Below, one piece after another: positions 56,488-64,000 of a DNA stretch of 64,000 nucleotides. The DNA comes from Desulfitobacterium metallireducens DSM 15288. Lineage in GTDB: Bacteria > Bacillota > Desulfitobacteriia > Desulfitobacteriales > Desulfitobacteriaceae. The stretch is taken from contig NZ_CP007032.1 of the NCBI RefSeq assembly GCF_000231405.2, forward strand, positions 186,001-250,000, written 5' to 3'. The notes under the pieces are model-generated. The model did not search any database and had not been told where the DNA came from. It saw only the letters and a program-made list of their open reading frames with translations. The position numbers and the translations under genes were made by a program. Each line of letters opens with the position of its first letter. The stretch's first letter is position 1.

Positions 56488-58293
56488 ATGGGCGGTTATA
56501 CCGGGAAAATTTTACGGATCAATTTAACGGATAGAACGAGTAATACTGAAACTTTAAATCTAGAAATGGCTAAAAAGTACTTGGGTGGGCGCGGTCTCGC
56601 TGGTAAAATGTATACGGATGAAGTGGCAACGGATGTGGATCCCTTTTCACCTGATAATAAACTATTTATTGCTACAGGTGCACTGACGGGAACGAATGCA
56701 CCGACCTCGGGTCGTTTTATGGTGGTAACAAAATCCCCTCTTAATAGTACGTTAGCTTCCTCGAATTCCGGAGGATTTTGGGGACCCCAACTTAAGTTTG
56801 CAGGATACGATATGCTCATCTTAGAAGGGGCAGCATCTACTCCTGTTTATATCTCCATTAAAGATGATCAGGTGGAGATTAAGGAAGCTGACCATCTTTG
56901 GGGAAAAGATGTTTATGAAACTTCAGCGCTTCTCAAGCAAGAGTTCGGAGATGATCAAGCGAAAGTCTTAACAATCGGTCCTGCCGGTGAGAAGCTATCC
57001 TATATGGCTGCAGTCATGAATGACCTTTATCGCGCAGCAGGACGTAATGGCGTCGGTGCTGTTATGGGATCCAAAAAGGTTAAAGGAATCATCGTCCGGG
57101 GTACAGGAAAAGTGGAAAATGCAGATCCTGAGGGTATGAAAGCCGTTCTTACTGATGTATTGAAGAAAATTCGGGAAAATGGAGTTACAGGCCAGGGATT
57201 GCCTACCTATGGAAGTGCCATCTTGGTTAATATTATTAATGAAAATGGGGTTTATCCTGTTAACAATTTCCAAGAATCGTATGATGAGGATGCTGATAAA
57301 ATTAGTGGTGAGACAATGACGGATAAGCATCTCATTAAAAAACATCCATGTTATCGTTGTCCCATTGCTTGTGGACGTTATTGTAAATGGGATGAAGGTG
57401 AAGGAGAAGGCGAAGGCGCGGGTCCTGAGTATGAAACGGTATGGGTTTTTGGTTCGGACTGTGGAATTCATGACTATGATGCCATTCATCAAGCGAATGA
57501 CCTTTGTAATAAGTATGGATTAGATACCATTTCTGTAGGGGGAACGATTGCAGCCGGAATGGAGTTATTTCAACGGGGATATATCAAACCTGAGGAGTTG
57601 GGTGGAACTCCTTTAGAGTTCGGAAATGTGGCAGGAATGGTTGAGTGGGTTCGGAAAATCGCTTTTGCGGAAGGTTTAGGCGCCAAAATGGCCTTAGGTT
57701 CTTATCGCTTTGCTGAAAGCTATGGTGCTCCCGAGCTATCGATGTCAGTTAAAAAACAGGAGCTTCCGGCATATGATCCACGCGGTGTACAAGGGCAAGG
57801 ATTAGCGTATGCAACGAATAATCGTGGGGGATGCCATGTCCGCGCATATATGATTTCGCCGGAGATCCTTGGGCTTCCTGAAAAAATTGATCGTTTCGCG
57901 ATTGAGGGAAAAGCAGCTTGGGCCAAGATTTTTCAGGATCTTACTGGAGTCATTGATTCAATTGGTCTTTGTCTCTTCTCTTCCTTTGCCCTGGGGCTAT
58001 CGGAATATACCCAACTTGTTAATGCTGTGACAGGGTTCGGTTATTCTGAAGAAGAGCTTCTGCAATGTGGAGAACGAATTTGGAATAACGAACGCCTTCA
58101 TAATTTGCGTGTGGGTTATACGAAAGCAGATGACAGTCTACCCAAACGGTTACTTGATGATCCGATTGTAGATGGACCTTCCAAGGGACAGGTTAATAGA
58201 CTCGAAGAACTCTTGCCGGAGTATTATAGTGTTCGCGGGTGGGATGAAGAGGGAGTGCCTACTCCTGAGCATCTCAGTGCCTTGAACATGTAA
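56488..58293 (+). CDS. aor: Tungsten aldehyde:ferredoxin oxidoreductase
   Basis: 601 residues, the usual AOR length. Oxidises aldehydes to acids with ferredoxin, or the reverse, using a tungsten bis-pterin and one [4Fe-4S] cluster. The cluster ligands are visible as C288, C291, C295 (CYRCPIACG) and C495 (SIGLCLFSS), positions nearly identical to the Pyrococcus enzyme. N-terminus MGGYTGKILRINLTD and GGRGLAGKM are family marks. ATG at 56488 behind AAAGGAGGA; the upstream frame is part of the leader. Under a sigma-54 promoter, followed by cofactor genes and an alcohol dehydrogenase that would consume or supply its aldehyde. Confidence 0.94.
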   Translation: MGGYTGKILRINLTDRTSNTETLNLEMAKKYLGGRGLAGKMYTDEVATDVDPFSPDNKLFIATGALTGTNAPTSGRFMVVTKSPLNSTLASSNSGGFWGPQLKFAGYDMLILEGAASTPVYISIKDDQVEIKEADHLWGKDVYETSALLKQEFGDDQAKVLTIGPAGEKLSYMAAVMNDLYRAAGRNGVGAVMGSKKVKGIIVRGTGKVENADPEGMKAVLTDVLKKIRENGVTGQGLPTYGSAILVNIINENGVYPVNNFQESYDEDADKISGETMTDKHLIKKHPCYRCPIACGRYCKWDEGEGEGEGAGPEYETVWVFGSDCGIHDYDAIHQANDLCNKYGLDTISVGGTIAAGMELFQRGYIKPEELGGTPLEFGNVAGMVEWVRKIAFAEGLGAKMALGSYRFAESYGAPELSMSVKKQELPAYDPRGVQGQGLAYATNNRGGCHVRAYMISPEILGLPEKIDRFAIEGKAAWAKIFQDLTGVIDSIGLCLFSSFALGLSEYTQLVNAVTGFGYSEEELLQCGERIWNNERLHNLRVGYTKADDSLPKRLLDDPIVDGPSKGQVNRLEELLPEYYSVRGWDEEGVPTPEHLSALNM

Positions 58294-58334
58294 TATTTTT
58301 GTGAAAATTGGTTAAAATTTATTGGAGAAGTAAA

Positions 58335-58364
58335 AGAAAGAGACCTTACGAGGTCTCTTCTTTT
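58335..58364 (+). terminator. Weak terminator or attenuating hairpin after AOR
   Basis: GAAAGAGACC-TTACGA-GGTCTCTTC followed by TTTT, 17 bases before the moaD start. It may reduce read-through, giving more AOR than cofactor enzyme mRNA. Confidence 0.65.
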
Positions 58365-58380
58365 AAAGGAGAAACTGTTC

Positions 58381-58605
58381 ATGAATGTGAAAATTAAGCT
58401 CTTTGCAACGTTTCGAGAGGGACGATTTAAGGTGGAAGAGCGAGAATTCCCGGAAGAAAGTCAGGTCGGGGATGTTTTGCAATCCCTAGGAATAGCTCCG
58501 GAAGAAGTGGCTATTTGTTTAGTAAACGGACGGGATGCAAAGGAAGATCGTATCTTGGAAGAGGGGGATACCCTTTCGCTTTTCCCACCAGTCGGAGGAG
58601 GATAA
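58381..58605 (+). CDS. MoaD/ThiS-family sulfur carrier protein
   Basis: 74 residues, beta-grasp fold size, ending FPPVGGG with the C-terminal Gly-Gly that is adenylated and thiocarboxylated for sulfur transfer. MNVKIKLFATFREGR is a typical start. ATG behind AAAGGAGAA. Placed between AOR and MoeA genes, it is presumably the sulfur donor subunit for the tungstopterin dithiolene, activated by the ThiF-like protein at 52633. Confidence 0.88.
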   Translation: MNVKIKLFATFREGRFKVEEREFPEESQVGDVLQSLGIAPEEVAICLVNGRDAKEDRILEEGDTLSLFPPVGGG

Positions 58606-58693
58606 TGAACTCACAAGTTTTCTTTATCATCTGCGTCTCTAGGATAATGCGTTAGGAGATAATTTAATCGAGCAGATGAAAGGTGTATTGAAT

Positions 58694-59935
58694 ATGGGAA
58701 GTCGTAGTGAATTATTTAAGGTTAAAACTTTAGCGGAGGTAGCTGAGACCCTGAAACCGTATGTTCAGTCCTTTTATGAACGAAGCGAAGAAGTTTCGTT
58801 AACGGAGTCTTTCGGCCGAATCTTAGCTAAGGATATTAAAGTGACTGCTCCTGTACCCCATTATCGTAAATCAACGGTGGATGGCTTAGCTGTACGAGCA
58901 AGTGATACATTTGGTGCCAGTGAGAGTATGCCTGCTCTCATACAGTGCCTGGGAGAGGTCTACATGGGAATTGCTCCCGTGGAATCGCTCAAACCGGGTG
59001 AAGGAATGCTTATTCCAACGGGAGGAATGCTTCCTGAGGGTGCAGATGCTGTTGTTATGGTTGAGCATTTAGAAGATTTCGGACAGGGACTTTATGGAGT
59101 AGGCAAGCCGATCGCTCCGGCGGAGAATTTGATTGATATTGGGGAAGATTTGAGTGAAGGAGAAGTTATTATCTCTCGGTTTACGAAAATTCGCCCACAG
59201 GAGATGGGGTTACTCGCTTCTCAAGGCGTAATTTTCGTCCCTGTTCTTCCTCGTTTTAAGGTTGGAATTATGTCTACAGGAGATGAGATTATATCCCCTG
59301 AGGTCAATCCAGCTCCCGCTGAGTCTCGAGATATCAATGGGTATACTTTGTTAGGTCAGGCCTTAGAGGCGGGTGCCGAGGCAAAGTATTATGGAATCGT
59401 GAAGGATGATGCTGAGGAATTACGGCAAATGCTTCAAAAGATGATAAAGGAAAATGATGTGGTCATCCTTTCCGGTGGTAGTTCGGTGGGAGTTCGTGAT
59501 TTTTCAGCGCAACTTATTGAAGAACTGGGGAAACCAGGTTTGTTGTTCCATGGTTTAGCTCTTCGTCCGGGGAAACCCGCAATCGGTGGAGTCGTCGACG
59601 GAAAATTAATCTTTGGCTTACCTGGACATCCCGCTTCAGCTATGGTTGTGTTTGACTGCGTGGTTCGCCCGTGGCTGGATGTTTCCGTTTTGAGAAATCA
59701 AAGCTATCCTGAACCTGAGGGCACACTGACCCAAAACATCTACTCAGGGAGTGGACGAGAGGAATTCGTGCGTGTTCGTCTTTTACCTGACGGTAAAGAT
59801 TGGCGAATTGAACCGATTCGCGGGAAATCAGGCCTGATTCGAACAATGGTACTCGCTGATGGAATTGTTCATATTGATTTAGATACCGAAGGAATCGAAG
59901 CTGGTAAACGCGTGAAGGTTCGCATTTTGCGTTAG
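58694..59935 (+). CDS. moeA: MoeA-type molybdopterin metal insertase
   Basis: About 413 residues. HYRKSTVDGLAVRA near residue 53, PGEGMLIPTGGMLPEGADAVVMVE near 100, the MogA-like domain with STGDEIISPEV near 195, SGGSSVGVRDF near 262 and ALRPGKPAIGG near 293, and a C-terminal beta domain. Inserts molybdate or tungstate into adenylylated pterin. ATG at 58694 behind AAAGGTG; an ATG at 58676 is also in frame with a weaker site. First of two MoeA-type genes in tandem, an arrangement common next to tungsten enzymes. Confidence 0.92.
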   Translation: MGSRSELFKVKTLAEVAETLKPYVQSFYERSEEVSLTESFGRILAKDIKVTAPVPHYRKSTVDGLAVRASDTFGASESMPALIQCLGEVYMGIAPVESLKPGEGMLIPTGGMLPEGADAVVMVEHLEDFGQGLYGVGKPIAPAENLIDIGEDLSEGEVIISRFTKIRPQEMGLLASQGVIFVPVLPRFKVGIMSTGDEIISPEVNPAPAESRDINGYTLLGQALEAGAEAKYYGIVKDDAEELRQMLQKMIKENDVVILSGGSSVGVRDFSAQLIEELGKPGLLFHGLALRPGKPAIGGVVDGKLIFGLPGHPASAMVVFDCVVRPWLDVSVLRNQSYPEPEGTLTQNIYSGSGREEFVRVRLLPDGKDWRIEPIRGKSGLIRTMVLADGIVHIDLDTEGIEAGKRVKVRILR

Positions 59936-59977
59936 GTCGAAACTCGGATATAAACCTGAGGAGGAAAAGGATAAGAG

Positions 59978-61885
59978 ATGGAACGTCAGATTTATTTGGA
60001 GAATAAAGCCTGGCAAGAGGCGTTAGAACTGATGATGGGAAGGCTCGCATATACATGCTTTCCAGAGAATGAGAAAGTTGATGTGCGGAAGGCATTAAAC
60101 CGGGTCACGGGTGAAACAGTGAGAGCGAATCGGAGTTCACCTCATTATCCTGCTTCAGCTATGGATGGTTATGCGATTCGTGCGAAAGATACGTTTGGAA
60201 TATCTGAACGCGAACCGCGTTGGCTTAAATGGGAAAGTGAAGCCATTCAGGTCGATACCGGAGATCCACTTCCAGCTGACATGGATACGGTTGTCATGTT
60301 GGAAGAAGTATTGGAACAAGGTGAACAAGGAATTCTTCTTCAAAATTCCGTTGTTCCCTGGGATAATGTGCGCTCTGTAGGCGAAGATATTGTTGAAGGT
60401 GAAGTATTACTTCCCGTGAATCACCGAATTCGTCCTCAAGACCAAGGAGCATTGATCGCAGCTGGAGTTTTGGAGGTAACCGTGCGACGGAAGCCTCGTG
60501 TCGGGATTCTTCCCACCGGTGATGAAATTCGCAGTCCAGGGACCCCTCTTGAGGTGGGGGATATTGTGGATAGTAACTCGACTGTCCTTACTTCTCTCGT
60601 TGAGGAATGGGGAGGCGTGGGCACGATTTGGCCAATCACCGCTGATCGCCCTGAAAAATTGGAAAATGCCTTGCTGGAAATGGCGGAGTCTCAGGATATT
60701 TTAGTCTTCATTGCAGGGTCTTCACAAGGACGGGATGATTATACCTCTCGGATCATTGACAAATATGGGGCAGTTTATCTTCATGGGGTAGCGATTAAGC
60801 CCGGAAAACCTGTTATTTTGGGAGAAGTCCATGGCAAACCTGCGATTGGAATTCCTGGTTATCCCGTATCAGCCTTTATTACGGCTCAGCTTTTCCTTGA
60901 GCCTTGGGTTAAGTATTTACTTGGGTTCATAAAGAAAACCCCTTTGACCTTAGATGTTGTTGTGACTAAGAAGGTGTTTTCCAGCCTTGGCAGTGAGGAA
61001 TTCGTGCGTGTTAAGGTGGGTAAAGTTGGAGAGCGTTGGATAGCAACACCCCTTAATCGCGGAGCGGGCGTAACGATGAGTCTTGTTCGTGCTGATGGTA
61101 TCCTTCGTGTTCCTCGTTTGCAGGAAGGGTATCATGAAGGAGAGACGGTTCCTGTCGAGCTTTTGCGGCCGGTGGAGGAACTTGGAGAAACCCTTGTTTG
61201 CATTGGATCTCATGATTTAGCGATTGATATTTTAAGCAGTTATCTTAAAGCTCGAGGCAAAAATGAATCGATTGCCTCAGCCCATGTTGGTAGTTTGGGT
61301 GGAATTTTGGCGCTGCGTAAGGGAGAAGCGCATTTTGCGGGTATCCATCTTCTCGATCCGGAGACTGGGGATTATAACCGTTCTTACCTTGAACGGCTTT
61401 TACCCGGGCGGGATATTGTCTTAATGAATTTGGTTTATCGTACTCAGGGTTTGATGGTTGCCAAAGGGAATCCGCTAAATCTTACAAAGTTAGAAGATTT
61501 GGCTCGCTCGGGAATACGCTTCATCAATCGTCAGGGGGGTTCTGGAACGCGAGTGCTTCTTGACTATTTGTTGAATCAAAAAGGAATCTCCAAGGAAGAC
61601 ATTCTCGGTTATGAGCGGGAAGAATTTACTCACCTTAACGTTGCCGTCGGGGTGGCTTCAGGGTCTGCTGATGTTGGTTTAGGAATCCAGAGTGCAGCTC
61701 AATCGTTGGGGCTTGATTTCGTTCCAATTGGAGAAGAGCGCTATGATCTTGCCATCCCGGCGGAATATCTTGAAGATTTAAAAATGCAAGCGCTGATTTC
61801 AATTGTTCATAATGATGCTTTTAAAGAAGAAGTATTGAGTCTCGGTGGATATGATGTCCGAGATATGGGAAAATTTATTCGATGA
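59978..61885 (+). CDS. MoeA fused to a periplasmic-binding-protein-like domain
   Basis: 635 residues: a MoeA domain (about residues 1-400; YPASAMDGYAIRAKDTFG, PTGDEIRSPGTPLEVGDIVD, IKPGKPVILGE) followed by a PBP-like domain (about 410-635; SHDLAIDILSSYLKARG, INRQGGSGTRVLLDYLL). The second domain, found on many MoeA-like proteins, is thought to bind the oxyanion or cofactor. ATG behind GAGGAGG. It differs enough from the preceding MoeA that the two probably act at different steps or on different metals. Confidence 0.92.
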   Translation: MERQIYLENKAWQEALELMMGRLAYTCFPENEKVDVRKALNRVTGETVRANRSSPHYPASAMDGYAIRAKDTFGISEREPRWLKWESEAIQVDTGDPLPADMDTVVMLEEVLEQGEQGILLQNSVVPWDNVRSVGEDIVEGEVLLPVNHRIRPQDQGALIAAGVLEVTVRRKPRVGILPTGDEIRSPGTPLEVGDIVDSNSTVLTSLVEEWGGVGTIWPITADRPEKLENALLEMAESQDILVFIAGSSQGRDDYTSRIIDKYGAVYLHGVAIKPGKPVILGEVHGKPAIGIPGYPVSAFITAQLFLEPWVKYLLGFIKKTPLTLDVVVTKKVFSSLGSEEFVRVKVGKVGERWIATPLNRGAGVTMSLVRADGILRVPRLQEGYHEGETVPVELLRPVEELGETLVCIGSHDLAIDILSSYLKARGKNESIASAHVGSLGGILALRKGEAHFAGIHLLDPETGDYNRSYLERLLPGRDIVLMNLVYRTQGLMVAKGNPLNLTKLEDLARSGIRFINRQGGSGTRVLLDYLLNQKGISKEDILGYEREEFTHLNVAVGVASGSADVGLGIQSAAQSLGLDFVPIGEERYDLAIPAEYLEDLKMQALISIVHNDAFKEEVLSLGGYDVRDMGKFIR

Positions 61886-61898
61886 GAAGATAAAACTT

Positions 61899-61944
61899 AA
61901 GAAAGGAGGTACTTATCAAACGTGATAAGTACCTCCTTTCTTAA
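61899..61944 (+). terminator. Strong terminator after moeA operon
   Basis: AAGAAAGGAGGTACTTATC pairs with GATAAGTACCTCCTTTCTT around a loop of about 6 bases. Confidence 0.9.
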
Positions 61945-61985
61945 GCTTTTGGGCGTTCCAATTTGGAGCAGTGTTCAGATACGAA

Positions 61986-62002
61986 TGTTCAAGTCTAGAA
62001 CA
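61986..62002. promoter_or_regulatory. Inverted repeat TGTTC-N7-GAACA upstream of adh
   Basis: TGTTC (61986-61990) and GAACA (61998-62002), about 100 bases upstream of the sigma-54 promoter, a suitable distance for an activator site. Candidate only. Confidence 0.35.
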
Positions 62003-62102
62003 AATTTTTAGGATATGATTTAAAGGACGTTGTACTAAAAAGTACGAAAACTGATTTATCTGAGTTTTTATAATATAAGATTATTTCTAATTATTTTTAT
62101 AA

Positions 62103-62119
62103 TTGGCATACTATTTGCA
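62103..62119 (+). promoter_or_regulatory. Sigma-54 promoter of alcohol dehydrogenase gene
   Basis: TTGGCATACTATTTGCA, with GG at 62105-62106 and GC at 62117-62118 in exact -24/-12 register. It matches the AOR promoter at 56419 in 14 of 17 positions. Confidence 0.87.
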
Positions 62120-62167
62120 ATAATATTAGGCTAAACACTCTATAAAAAAGATTGAGGAGGAAATATT

Positions 62168-63331
62168 ATGAGCGTTGTTCATCAAGTCTATGGGTATTTT
62201 ATGCCAACGGTTAACCTTATGGGAGCGGGCGCTGTCCAAGAAGCAGGAAAACAAGCGAAGATTTTAGGTGGAAAAGTTGCTCTTTTAGTGACAGATGATT
62301 ACCTAAACAAAGCAGGGATGGCAAAGCAAATCGCGGATATTATCGAAGCAGAAGGAGTTAAGGTTGTCATCTACCCTGGAGCGGAACCTAATCCAACAGA
62401 TAAAAATGTTCATGATGGAGTTGCGGTCTTCATAAAGGAAGGTTGTAATATGATTGTCTCCCTAGGTGGAGGTTCTTCTCACGATTGTGCAAAGGGAATT
62501 GGACTCGTTACAGGAAATGGCGGCGAGATTCAAGATTATGAGGGAGTAGATCAATCCGAGAAGCCTATGGTGCCGATGATCGCAATCAATACAACGGCTG
62601 GGACAGCCAGCGAGATGACTCGTTTTTGTATTATTACGGATAGCTCGCGCCATATTAAAATGGCGATCGTTGATTGGCATACGACTCCAAACGTCTCCAT
62701 CAACGACCCCTTGTTAATGATGGGAATGCCAGCTTCTTTAACGGCGGCGACAGGAATGGATGCGTTAACTCATGCCGTCGAAGCTTATGTTTCAACAGCA
62801 GCTACACCTGTTACGGATTCGGCGGCCTTGATGTCTATGAAACTCATCAGTAAGTACCTTCGGCGAGCAGTGGCCAATGGTAATGATTTCGAAGCACGGG
62901 ATCAAATGGCCTACGCACAATTTATGGCTGGAATGGCCTTTAATAATGCAAGCCTAGGGTATGTTCATGCGATGGCTCATCAATTGGGAGGATTTTATAA
63001 TCTTCCTCATGGTGTATGCAATGCTATTCTTTTACCCCATGTCTCTCGTTATAACCTCATTGGTAATGTTGAGCGTTTTGTAGATATTGCGGAAGCATTG
63101 GGTGAAAACGTCCAAGGTTTGTCATCACGGGAAGCAGCTGAAAAGGCATTGACGGCGATTGCTACGTTGTCGAAGGATGTTAATATTCCGAGCGGTCTTA
63201 CAGAGCTCGGTGTAAAAGAAGAAGATCTCAAATTGATGGCTGAAAATGCAATGAAAGATGCGTGCAGTTTGACAAATCCACGGCTGGCTAAATTAGAAGA
63301 TGTTATTAAAATCTATAAAAATGCATTTTAA
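62168..63331 (+). CDS. Iron-containing alcohol dehydrogenase
   Basis: 387 residues, typical length. NAD(P)-binding GGGSSHDCAKGIG near residue 98, family signature NDPLLMMGMPASLTAATGMDAL near 178-199, and iron-binding His in HAMAHQLGGFYNLPHGVCNA near 263-282. Interconverts alcohols and aldehydes; with the AOR it could form an alcohol-aldehyde-acid route. ATG behind TTGAGGAGGA. Own sigma-54 promoter, monocistronic, with a terminator directly after. Confidence 0.95.
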   Translation: MSVVHQVYGYFMPTVNLMGAGAVQEAGKQAKILGGKVALLVTDDYLNKAGMAKQIADIIEAEGVKVVIYPGAEPNPTDKNVHDGVAVFIKEGCNMIVSLGGGSSHDCAKGIGLVTGNGGEIQDYEGVDQSEKPMVPMIAINTTAGTASEMTRFCIITDSSRHIKMAIVDWHTTPNVSINDPLLMMGMPASLTAATGMDALTHAVEAYVSTAATPVTDSAALMSMKLISKYLRRAVANGNDFEARDQMAYAQFMAGMAFNNASLGYVHAMAHQLGGFYNLPHGVCNAILLPHVSRYNLIGNVERFVDIAEALGENVQGLSSREAAEKALTAIATLSKDVNIPSGLTELGVKEEDLKLMAENAMKDACSLTNPRLAKLEDVIKIYKNAF

Positions 63332-63353
63332 GGATTAAGTTTTTAGGGTAGAA

Positions 63354-63389
63354 AAAAGCGGACCGAAGTTTAAACTTCGGTCCGCTTTT
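63354..63389. terminator. Bidirectional terminator
   Basis: AAAAGCGGACCGAAGTTT pairs with AAACTTCGGTCCGCTTTT, a perfect 18-bp stem serving adh and the convergent ABC transporter gene. Confidence 0.92.
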
Positions 63390-63393
63390 GCAC

Positions 63394-64000
63394 TCAGGAG
63401 CTGGATTGATCTGAGATTGAGTTTAACCTTCTGGTATTACGCCAATACGAAAGAAATTGATCCACCTCAGGGGTCTGAGGTGTTGCTAGAAGTGTAGCCG
63501 GTTCAGCATCTGCGACAATCTGTCCTTGAATTAGAATTAACGCTCTTTGGGTCAACCGTTCAATGTCTTCAAAATCGTGACTGACGATGACCGTCGTGAC
63601 TTGGGTTGAATGAAATATCTTTACAAGATCGGTTCTTAAGCTTTCCTTGGTCGGAGCATCTAAAGCAGAGAACGGTTCGTCTAGAAAGAGAACGTTTGGA
63701 TTTAAGACTAAAGCCCGCGCTAAACTGACCCGTTGGGCTTCTCCACCCGAAAGAGAGCGGGCAGGCTGTTTCGCAAGATGGACGATTCCAAATTGCTGAA
63801 GCCAATAATTAACGCGTTCCCGGATTTCGGATTTAGGAACAGAGCGGATTTTTAAGCCGATCGCAATATTTTCCCAAACACTGGTGTTGAGCAAAAGAGC
63901 GTCTTGAAAGGCAATGGCAATTTTGCGTCGGATCTCCAGGGGGGCTAACTTAGGGATTGTTTGTCCTTGAAACCACAGTTCACCAGAGGTTGGAGGTTCG
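63394..64000 (-). CDS. ABC transporter ATP-binding protein, oxyanion type, partial (runs off right edge)
   Basis: The visible C-terminal 201 codons start inside the ATPase domain, after Walker A (which is beyond the edge). Q-loop AFQDALLLNTSVWENIAIGL, signature LSGGEAQRVSLARALVL, Walker B VLFLDEPFSALDAPT and H-loop VSHDFED are all intact. Sequence style is that of molybdate/tungstate importers of the ModC/TupC/WtpC type, and its neighbourhood of tungsten and molybdenum cofactor genes supports tungstate or molybdate as substrate. That substrate is an inference. Confidence 0.85.
   Translation of the reverse strand, partial: EPPTSGELWFQGQTIPKLAPLEIRRKIAIAFQDALLLNTSVWENIAIGLKIRSVPKSEIRERVNYWLQQFGIVHLAKQPARSLSGGEAQRVSLARALVLNPNVLFLDEPFSALDAPTKESLRTDLVKIFHSTQVTTVIVSHDFEDIERLTQRALILIQGQIVADAEPATLLATPQTPEVDQFLSYWRNTRRLNSISDQSSS

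Overview
The window looks like chromosome of an anaerobic, endospore-forming Firmicute of the Desulfosporosinus/Desulfitobacterium group. This rests on the spore-germination receptor operons, the 16S rRNA, an adenosylcobalamin-dependent ribonucleotide reductase, a tungsten-type aldehyde:ferredoxin oxidoreductase, and sigma-54 promoters driving fermentative or oxidoreductive genes. The genus is an inference from gene content and the general look of the 16S; no alignment was run.

Layout. (1) 1-8550, minus strand: a tandem cluster of gerA/gerB/gerC-type germinant receptor genes, with two conserved sigma-G-like promoters and a gerA copy destroyed by internal deletion. (2) 8628-14191, plus strand: a complete rRNA operon (three tandem promoters, 16S, tRNA-Ala, 23S, 5S, terminator). 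(3) 14193-15200: a cluster of DnaA-box-like sequences and two tiny minus-strand genes. (4) 15146-18166: nrdR and nrdJ behind a promoter whose spacer holds an NrdR-box-like sequence. (5) 18174-46814: a complete 28,641-bp Tn7-like transposon inserted 7 bp after the nrdJ stop codon. It has near-matching ends starting TGT and ending ACA, arrays of 18-bp TnsB-type sites at both ends, and a perfect 5-bp target duplication (TCACG). Its core is TnsA, TnsB, TnsC, a small HTH protein and two TniQ/TnsD proteins. Its cargo is mostly anti-phage-type genes: an ABC-three-component system, a TrlF-type PHP-ATPase, a nuclease/helicase module and a Septu-type ATPase/HNH pair, plus several unrecognised genes. (6) 46887-49931: a small gene that the transposon separated from nrdJ (and of which the transposon carries its own copies), then an IS21-family element with a 7-bp target duplication. 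(7) 49982-54246: YggT, an esterase, an AI-2E-type permease, and ThiF/MoeB-like and MobB cofactor genes. (8) 54323-64000: a sigma-54 activator divergent from a tungsten AOR, a MoaD-like sulfur carrier, two MoeA-type proteins, an iron alcohol dehydrogenase with its own sigma-54 promoter, and the end of an oxyanion-type ABC transporter ATPase gene.

How the parts work together. The AOR/MoaD/MoeA/MobB/ThiF/alcohol dehydrogenase/ABC transporter set reads as one aldehyde-alcohol interconversion unit with its metal-cofactor supply, probably switched on by the neighbouring sigma-54 activator. The Tn7-like element reads as a defence island that uses the nrdJ 3' end as attachment site, with its four-site dense end next to nrdJ, as the right end of Tn7 lies next to glmS.

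Most notable: the exactly bounded Tn7-like element at an nrdJ site that I do not recognise as a described Tn7 target, and its duplication of the neighbouring small gene.
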